A DNA stretch of 64,000 bases from Litsea cubeba (Eukaryota > Streptophyta > Magnoliopsida > Laurales > Lauraceae). Shown piece after piece: positions 56,153-64,000 of the stretch. The notes under the pieces were generated by a model. That model had not been told where the DNA came from, ran no database searches, and worked only from the letters and a program-made list of their open reading frames with translations. The stretch covers positions 64,066,606 to 64,130,605 of the forward strand of contig CM022949.1 of assembly GCA_012931725.1 (NCBI GenBank). The letters are read 5' to 3'. Both the position numbers and the translations under genes were made by a program. The first letter of the stretch is position 1. The number at the start of each line of letters is the position of its first letter.

Positions 56153-56535
56153 TTTCGCGACCCCGGACCGAAATCCTAGGATTCAGACCCGGGCCCGCGA
56201 CGGTGATTGCTCATTGGATATATTGTTGTCTGTTTTCCCACAGATTCCCGCGGTGAGCTTCCCAAGACACGTGGATTTAACTCACATGTACAAGTATGCG
56301 GAAGCGTGTAGCAAGAACATGTTCATTCATGATATAAACATTTTAACTAATCTCATGAATAAGATGACATCGAGACTTAATATCATAAAGAGAAATCATA
56401 ATATGGCATTCCCATCAAAGTTTAAGCTACAAAATAACAAGGTGAGTTAAGTCAATACATCCCAAAATAAGAGGCCAATATAAGCCAATACATATCCAAA
56501 GGTTTCAACTAGAGTTCCTATAAAGAAGTGAACGA

Positions 56536-58367
56536 TGAAAGTCCAAGGGATCCTAACCCTGGGGGGGGGGGGGAGGGGTGAATAGGGTGAGCTACATTTG
56601 AATGACTAATTATGACCAATTTTAAATTCTTTAAAATAAACTAGTCACATGTGATGATTAACATACAACATACGGAAGCTTAAACAAAACAATCACCACA
56701 AATCAATCATAGTGGTTCGGCCTCAATGCCTACATCCACTACGGGCTTGTGACTCAACACCCCACCGGATTTCCACTATTTATGCTTTTACAAAAGGCTA
56801 AGCAATAACCTCTACAATATGCTTTCCAAGGCTAAGCAATAACCTTACAATGTTGTTTTTCAAGGCTAAACAACAACCTATACAAGATGCTTTTCAAGGC
56901 TTAGCAATAACTTTTACACAAGAGATGATTTCTCAAATAAGTGTCTGCACAAACACTTTAAGAGATTACAATTTAAGCTCAAATAAAATGCTTCTAATTA
57001 GGCGGATATGAAAGTGTAAAATGAACTCACACAACACACTATGAAATGTAAAGATGAATGCTCATGAAAAGTGTGTGTGTGTGAAAAACTTCAATCAAGT
57101 TTAAAATAAAGTTCAATCAATTTATGCTTAAAGCAATTAAAAGTTTAATGCACATAAAAAGATTTGATTGAAGTGTAATGCAAATCACATGTATAAAATG
57201 CAAACTTGTTAATGATTTATGAAAATCAAAATGACACAAGTTGTATGAAATCAATTATGTCTAAACATGTGATGCATATTCAATGTTGTTTTCAAAAATA
57301 AAGTAATTTAACTAAAGTTCAAATGAATGAAAACAACAAAGATGAATCAAACAAGTTAATGAAACATTTTATAAAATAAATCAAAGGTTTTGACAAAACA
57401 TGTTTTGTAAAGTTCTAGAACAAACTTTTTTTGAAATCAAGGTGAAGAATCAAATGACTTAAATCAAAGATTAAATGAAGTAGAGGATTCAACACTTCAT
57501 AGTTTATATACTTAAAATTATTTACCAATAACTTAGACAAAGCATAAAAATATATGATTAATAAAGGCAAAGCTTACTTGGTGGTTTAACTTCATTAATC
57601 CAAGCTTTAGCTTTTCCTAATGACCCATTAGCCTTCCTTAGCTCTTCCCCTTTCTTTGGCCTCAAAACTCCTTAAGAAGGGCTTAAAAATCATCAACTTT
57701 TGCCAAAGGAAAGAGCTTGCTTTTATAGAAAATTTGGCCTAATGGTTATCTGTCGGTCGACCGACAGGTAGGTGTCGGTCGACTGACACCTCAACGGTCT
57801 GAAAGCAACGGTCACATTTTTCAAAAGATTTCTGACCAAATGCTCTTGTCGGTTGACCGCCATTTGTCGGTCGACCGACAAAGAACCGACAGCACTAAAA
57901 TCTGAAATTTTTAGCTCTCTGGAAATGGAAACGACAAAGGCTCTCGGTTGGTCTAGGTTCTCTGTTGGTCAGCCGACACCTTGTTGTCGGTCGACCGACA
58001 GCCTGTGACCAAAAATCCCATTTTTAGCATAATTCTAAGGGTTCTTGCATGGGGATTTTTGAGCCATTAAACCAAGCATGGAAACATGATTTAAATCAAT
58101 CCAAGTGCTTAAAAATCATGTAACAAAAAAAGCCAAACAAAACTTGAAACATTTAAAGCCAATGGCTAGCTTGATTTATAAAATCTTTTTCAAACTAAAA
58201 ATGCATCCAATGTTTAAAACCAAAACATGCATAAATCATAAGGTTTACAAGATTTAAAACAATGCATGTATAAATTAAGATTTCTAAAATCAATGCATGT
58301 GTGAAGATTCAAATGAATGAATAAGATGAATGATGCATCCATCAAGTTGCAATACAAAATCCTAACA
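56536..58367 (-). mobile_element. Solo LTR C, reverse-oriented, inside LTR D
   Basis: The 1832-bp segment is flanked by AACGA at 56531-56535 and 58368-58372. On the minus strand it starts TGTTAGGATTTTG and ends GGACTTTCA. A run of 13 G (56561-56573) lies 25 bases from its 3' end, like the C12 run in solo LTR A. A minus-strand TATA (CTATAAAAGC, about 57720-57729) lies next to the palindrome cluster. There are no internal genes. Confidence 0.88.
57752..57999 (-). repeat. Paired-palindrome cluster C (GTCGAC core)
   Basis: Pairs of cores start at 57756/57778, 57852/57870 and 57968/57990 (spacing 22, 18, 22). The best copies extend to TGTCGGTCGACCGACA, a 16-bp palindrome. Members that deviate read GTTGAC or GTCAGC. 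It lies just upstream of the TATA box in LTR orientation. Confidence 0.88.
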
Positions 58368-58372
58368 AACGA

Positions 58373-59344
58373 ATCTCAAAAGCCCACCCGAGACGTCGTC
58401 GGGTTGCCACTCACGAGCTGGGGGTGGCTCAATAGCCTCCTCCAGGCACTCTTCCTCAAAGGCAAAGCCACATGCACCTGGGCACCAAAAAACAAGCATC
58501 GAACACGATGGTTTGGCAAGAAATCAATTTAGGCATGAAACAAGAAAACAATATTAAAACAGTTTAATGTAGTTGAAACAGTTCAAGATATGAGAGGTAC
58601 ATTTTTGATTTGCGAAACTAGCGTGTATACATAAGTATCATGAATAGAAAATCCACAAAGAGCCCATCCTTTCTCCATCATTCATGATGACAAGAGTAAG
58701 TAAAAACGAGCGAGCTAAATAAGACGAGCAAAAGCCCAAGCCACACAAGGTGGGAGGGAAAACCGGCCGCGGAATCGGGACGAGGTAAAATGTGTATAAA
58801 TACACTACTAATCTGCAGATAGTCCTAAAGTTTAAGGACCCCCTAACTAGTGGATCAGACTGAAGTGGCAGTCCAAGCTCAGTGGTGTTCACCTAAATTC
58901 ATGAATGCACAAAACAAGACAATATACTTATTAGGCTTATCGAAATTAAGGGAAAATCACTTGTCAAAAACGAACAAGGCACGACTAGCAAAAAGGCATA
59001 ATATATATATATATATATGCATAATGGGCTTAGGAAGTGATCCCCTTTTTCTTTCAAAAATCCAACCTTCAAACGAGCTTATACTTGAAATCCGAAACGG
59101 ATGTAAGAAGACATTTCTTGTATCAAAACTGAAGTTCGAAAATGAAGTTCATCAAGTATATGTTAAGACCATTCATTGACCCTTGTGTAATTGAAACCCA
59201 AATATCAGAAAATAAGACGGATTGGTGCCCCCAAAGTTAAAAGATATTTCAGATTTCATATGCACAATGCCAAGTTAAGAGTCCTTAACATAGTCTAGTT
59301 TTCAATCCCACAGAAATCCATAAAAAATAGGGCTTTTAGTAATT
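58373..59344 (-). other. Body of solo LTR D
   Basis: LTR sequence without coding sense. It includes a short AT run at 59001-59018. Confidence 0.5.
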
Positions 59345-59640
59345 TCGGTCAGCTTCTCGGTCACTTGTCGGTTAGCTGAGGTGAGGTATGTCGGCTAACC
59401 GACACCTGACCGAAGGCTGATTGACAGGTCTCAGTCCAGAAATTACAGCTCTCAGGAAAACGAACCGACATGGGACTCGGTTGGCTATCTGCTAGCCGAC
59501 AATCAGGGTTCGGTTAACCGTCAGCTGACCGAAAAGTCCAGACGCGAGTGCAGCTCTCTGGAAATCGAACCGATAGGATTTCGGTTGGCTATCGGTTAAC
59601 CGAACTTGGCAATTCGGTTAGCCGACAGCTAACCAACTGT
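59345..59640 (-). repeat. Paired-palindrome cluster D (GTTAAC / GCTAGC / GTTAGC cores)
   Basis: The cluster has many half-palindromes and palindromes, such as GTTAGC/GCTAAC (59371/59394), CGGTTAACCG (59511-59520), CGGTTAACCG (59593-59602) and CGGTTAGCCG (59615-59624). Clear pairs are 22-23 bp apart. The flanking CAGCTCTCTGGAAATSGAA also occurs in cluster C, where the core is GTCGAC. Confidence 0.8.
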
Positions 59641-61015
59641 GCATGGACAGTGCATTTCAAGTCAGAATTTAAACATTTTTCTTCCCTCCTTCATTCTCAT
59701 TTCTGAACCACCTGCACTCCCCAAGCCACCATGCTTTCCAAGGGATAAAATTTAAATATTTCTAAGCCATTCCATCCATAATAAACCATTCATTCTATTG
59801 GAGAACATCAAAATCATTCCATATATTAAATCACACATGCTTGCAAATCCAAAACAAGATTTTAGGAACTTGTAAAAATCATCAACATCAATAAAAATTA
59901 GAGACATTGAAGCTAATGATTTTAAAAAGCATAAACATAACATACATTTTGAGATTAATCAATAAAATCATGCTATTAAGAGAAATAGGGAAACCTACAT
60001 TACAATGTATGAAAATCCTACAAAGATTACTTGCCTTTGTCCAAATGCCAAGCAAAACTTCACAAAAATCCAATCAAAGAGGTGATCCACGAAATTTACA
60101 CAAAAAACCCCAAAATAGAACATACAAAAGATCACATTTTGGTCAACACAAATCCCCATTTCAAAAATGGATAGTATGAAAAACAAGCTCTTTGTGAGCT
60201 AAATAAACTCCATGGAAGAGGAGAAATGGAGCTCTAACCTATAGCTAGCTGAACAAGAAGAAACCAGCTGGGAGATGGGGAAAAAGTTGTAGAAATTCAT
60301 CCAAAAGAATACCCAGCTGTAGCTTGCGATGAAAGGAAGAAAATGTTAGTTTTAGATTTGAAAATGGAGCTTCCTTGCTATAGATTCAAGAGGAAGAGGA
60401 TCAAGAAGAAAAGGGTTCTTCTCTTTTGCTCTAGGTCAAAAGGTTGCAGGGAAAGGTAAAGTGGAAAAGTGAATAATGGAAGAGGAAGAAGATGACTTAA
60501 GTATCTTGCAAGTGGGGCCCCTTACAGCTGAAACTTGAAGTGATTAAAACATGACCTTGTGGGACCAGGACGAGATCGGCGAAGAAGGATAAAACAATCC
60601 TCGAAATATCTAGCTTCCAAAAAGCATAATTTTGACATGGTTTTGAGAATTCAAAAATTGTGCCCATATTATGCATGAATAGTCATATTTACCCTTTTTG
60701 GGCCAAAACTCGGGTTTCTGGGCCTCAAACACATACGGGCTAAAAACGAAAGTTATCATAAATAATAAAATCATTCAAATGACATAAAAACCACGATCAA
60801 AATAATAAAACTAGAATGAACACCCATTTCACACGTGCACTCAGAGCGTCCCTGAGTGTGACTGACTAATATTAAACGATCTCAAAATTCCCAAAACTAA
60901 AGCAAGACTAAATCTAATCATATTCTAACCCAATTAATAATAAAACTCACTTAAGGCTAAACACTCACTTAATTAATACAAATCGAGTTGATCTGGGTCG
61001 GGATCTAACAAAGGG

Positions 61016-61130
61016 TGTCTCTTCGTATTTGGTTGGGAAAGAATTAGGTTTCAATTTATTAAGTTTGATGTTTAATTGGTGGTTTCCAAGAAATGAGTAG
61101 GGTAGGCTCCCAAGGGATGGTGTAACATCC
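61016..61130 (+). mobile_element. LTR-like region G (right part)
   Basis: Short continuation of region G between solo LTR D and LTR F. It resembles 55940-56017. Confidence 0.45.
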
Positions 61131-63803
61131 CGTCCCTTAACCCATCGTTAATTATAATCAATTGCTTGATTAGTTAGTAAGTGTGTTTAGAGTCTTAGCA
61201 AGTCGGGTTTGACGTATGGATCACGCATGCGAAGTCTCACGCGAGTCCGAGTTCGTTTGGGTACAGTAAGGGGATGGTTTGCAATTTGGGAAGTTTTTAG
61301 GGATTTAATTGAGATTATGAGTTTTTGGCAAGTTGGGTGCATAGGGTAGGTCTCGTCATTTTACGAACATTAGTCTTCTATTCCGTTTCGATTCGATGCA
61401 TGGAAGAGGCTCAAATAATCACTAAGGACCAAACCCATATTATTCATTTATCTTAACCTAATATAAAGACTCATCACCCATCTCTTATTTCCCCTTCTTC
61501 ATTCACTGTTCCAACTCCAGCACCCAGCCACCATCTTAGCCTCCTCACTGTCGACACAACCCGGAGCTCCGTCGTCGCCGGTGAAGCTTCCAAACATCTT
61601 CCCCAAGCTTCCAAGTTCATTAATATCCCCTTTTCTAAACTTTTCTTCCACTCACAACTCTAAGGTAGGCTCTCAAGACTTGTAGACATATAGAATCTTT
61701 CTCCTTTTGATTAGAAATGGATTAGGAAGACTCACCTCACCCCTTGGCATGCATTTGTAGGAGTGATTTGGGTTTGAGTTTTGTTTTCTCCACCTTTGAG
61801 CTCAAGGAGGATTTTCACTCAATTTTCTCTTGGAATTTTCTTAGGTCTTCATCTTAAGGCAAGTAGATATCTATAATTATACTTGATATGTTTGTCTTCC
61901 TTGATTTGTATGAAGAAATCATGTTTTAGAAGTTAATGGTTCAATTGATACTTTCTTTGATTAAAAACATGATAATTAGACTTGTTAAATTAATGAATTG
62001 GATTAGAATGATATTGATTTGATTAGATAGGTTATTGGAATTAGAATGGATGGTGTTTATCCATAGTTTGATTGTATATCAGATTGAAGAAGAAAGGAAT
62101 GGAAAAAGGACCCATTTCACTGCAGTTACAGAACCTCTGTTCTGTTGCTGCAGTGTACTCGGTCGACCGACCAGGGGGTCTCGGTCGACCGACCACACAG
62201 AGTCAGGTTCTCTGGAACCTGACCATTTCACTGTTCACGCAATTTTCACTCACAACTGGGGGTCGACCGATCTTGGGGTAGGTCGACTGACCATGAAGCA
62301 GGTCAACCCGGACAACTGCCAGTCCCTTTTTGAAAGGATTTTCTCACCCCATTTTAGAAGGACTTTAATGGAACTTTGGCTACCCTTTTTGGACTCATTT
62401 GACTATATGTGAAGATGTTTTGAACCGACATCTTCCACGGTTAATCCGGTTGTATCGGGACTTGACTAAACTCAATCTTGAATAGTACGGGACAACGGGA
62501 TACTTTTCTTTAAATCTATGCACGAAGACTGTTCGTCCGAATATCCTGAACCCTAACCCCTTTCGTTGACTGAGTAAGTTGTATGATACTTCGGGTTTAA
62601 CTCTAGGCTTAGGATCGGATTGTCTATTACTTTTGATTCCGAATTGTATCATCTGGTACTTTCTATATGTGACAAACATGTTCTATAGTTCTGTTTACTT
62701 CACTTTATTTTGTTTAGGATTACATTGAGAACTTAGATGATGGACTTATGATCCCCTTTGAAGTTCCGTTTGTTCTGAGCCCTGTTTGAAGTGTTGAGGC
62801 TTTGGTGGCTTTGAATGTAAAGGCTTAAGAGAGCTACTATTGAAATTTGTTTGAATTTTGATTTGATCTGATCTGAAGTAAAGTAGTTTCTCCATTAGTT
62901 AATGAATCTTGTTCGCACAAGAAAGCCTAGCTCCTCACTGATTTGTCTGCTTAGGATTCTTTACGTCGGGTACCACTTAGCTGACATGTTCAGCACAGCT
63001 GGGATGCCACCTGTGTGAGGACTCTGTATTTCTGCCCTCAAGGCAAGATGGTGAGCCAGAACCCTCTGGGGACCGAGCCACATGAGCCAAGAGATGTCTG
63101 TTATCTGATTATTTGAAAATGGGTTATCAGTGCCCAATTCATTTACTATTATCATATGTGGATGCCTATTGTGTTAATCTGTTTATGATTCGAATGGATG
63201 CATTCCTTGCTACACATTTCTTATGATTGTGTCGACTCATTTATTTTTATTCGTACTGCATATCTTAAGAATTTATATATATTACCTTGCCAACCGTTGT
63301 GTTGATGATGCTATTCTTGGTGCATAGGTATCGAGCTATCCTATTACCCCGAGGAGAAGACGACGGAGGAAGTTCAGGCAGATCAGCCTGATGACTCCTT
63401 AGAGTATAGTACGGATGGCATTGTATAACCATGATGACTCCGAACGAGAGAGCCTTCATGATAGATCTTTTAGTTTTATCTTTTAATTTTATTCCTTTTG
63501 ATTAGGCCTAAGTTTTGATGTGGCTTAGTGTTGTAAATAAAACTTTTGTTAATAGTCTTAAACTTGAACTTTAATTATGTTATTCAGTATTAGCTCTAAA
63601 CTATACTTCTTTAAGATACCACTTACAATGACAAAGCTTCCGCTATTTGTTATTTATATTTAAGGAAATGTTTATACCTCACAGCGGTCTTCGATCCAGT
63701 TGGGACACGATTGGGGCTAGGTTGCATTTGATTAAGGTTTCGAAAAATTTTAATTAGCCATAATCTCACGCATAACCCTTGTTTACATTTTGGGGGCGTG
63801 ACA
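61131..63803 (+). mobile_element. 5' LTR F of an LTR retrotransposon leaving the window
   Basis: The 2673-bp LTR runs TGTAACATCCCGTCCC...GGGGGCGTGACA and is followed by a primer site and a gag start, so it is a 5' LTR and not a solo. TATA is in AATATAAAGA at about 61460-61469. Termini and layout match solo LTR E in reverse. The family is probably Ty3/gypsy, but pol lies outside the window. It was inserted into region G; its TSD cannot be checked. Confidence 0.88.
62159..62307 (+). repeat. Paired-palindrome cluster F (GTCGAC core)
   Basis: Cores start at 62162/62184 and 62262/62282 (spacing 22 and 20), with a weaker GTCAAC at 62302. TCGGTCGACCGACC is the best copy. The cluster lies 1031-1156 bp from the LTR start and about 690 bp after the TATA box. 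Confidence 0.88.
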
Positions 63804-63806
63804 AGT

Positions 63807-63818
63807 TGGTATCAGAGC
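63807..63818 (+). promoter_or_regulatory. Primer-binding site of element F
   Basis: TGGTATCAGAGC lies three bases after the LTR end. It is of initiator-Met tRNA type. Confidence 0.88.
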
Positions 63819-63959
63819 ATTACTGTTTCTAGGTTTAAAAATAAGTAGAAACTACGACGTGTGAGGATTGGTTTTCTTTTGGGTATCTTAGCTTTTGTAG
63901 ATTGTATAGTTTGATTGTTAGATTGAGTCCCATAGGACTAATGTGTCTTATGTTTCAGG

Positions 63960-64000
63960 ATGGCTGGCCGTAATATGCGCTCCAATAGTAGTGGTAACCC
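63960..64000 (+). CDS. Gag start of element F (partial)
   Basis: An ATG at 63960 opens MAGRNMRSNSSGN and runs off the window. It lies about 140 bases after the primer site, where a gypsy gag would be expected. The fragment is too short for domain recognition. Confidence 0.5.
   Translation, partial: MAGRNMRSNSSGN

Larger units (their letters stand above)
56153..61010 (-). mobile_element. Solo LTR D, reverse-oriented, containing solo LTR C
   Basis: On the minus strand it starts TGTTAGATCCCGACCC at 61010 and ends near 56153 with GGTCGCGAAA. Candidate AAGGG duplications lie at 56148-56152 and 61011-61015, and flanking host sequence G resumes afterwards. Without insert C and its TSD it is about 3.0 kb, similar to E and F. 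The terminal CA is missing at the 56153 end, so that border is less certain. It carries palindrome cluster D at 59345-59640. Confidence 0.6.

Noticed and set aside
61131..63803. LTR F as another solo LTR
   Set aside because: A primer-binding site follows after three bases and a gag-like ATG after about 156 bases, so it is the 5' LTR of a longer element.

Overview
The window is nuclear DNA of a flowering plant. It has one ordinary plant gene, AT-rich intergenic DNA, plant-type Ty1/copia and Ty3/gypsy retrotransposons nested in each other, a tRNA-derived SINE and a foldback element. Nothing in the sequence fixes the species. Roughly four fifths of the window is mobile DNA. All LTR borders and target-site duplications (TSDs) were read directly by matching repeats by eye.

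Layout. 1-5188: intergenic DNA with one host gene, a DUF4228/PADRE-type protein (1900-2610). 5221-28063: an older Ty1/copia element (TSD TGATG) with an intact gag and a decayed pol. Inside its leader sits a second copia element, 7229-20925 (TSD GGTAG). That one carries a solo LTR in its own 5' LTR (7820-8985, TSD ATCTA) and a reverse-oriented solo LTR in its gag (12282-15117, TSD ACTGT). 28069-33103: host DNA with a short tandem repeat, a SINE and a foldback element with long arms. 33104-39589: a very young Ty3/gypsy element of Tat type (TSD AATAC) that keeps gag but has lost pol. 40364-53301: a related full-size Tat element in the opposite orientation (TSD TGACT), with a 1407-codon pol ORF, a broken gag and a three-exon gene antisense to gag-pol. 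54029-61130: an LTR-like region (G) holding two nested reverse-oriented solo LTRs, D (about 56153-61010) and C (56536-58367). 61131-64000: the 5' LTR, primer-binding site and gag start of a further element that runs off the window.

How the parts relate. The young Tat element has a usable gag and no pol. Its neighbour has a long pol ORF and a broken gag. The outer copia element also keeps gag while its pol is ruined, although its two LTRs still match at about 97%. Both gag-only elements look like dependents moved in trans.

The most striking unexplained signal is a series of clusters of short palindromes arranged in pairs, usually 20-22 bp apart (two helical turns). They occur in six different LTRs or leaders. 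The palindrome core differs between elements (GTCGAC, CTCGAG, GTTAAC/GCTAGC), while pairing, spacing and, in two homologous LTRs, position are kept. A seventh region (G) has a GGCGCC/GGTGCC version with 14-bp spacing. A second RNA-level signal is a set of small hairpins with compensatory changes in the leaders of both copia elements.
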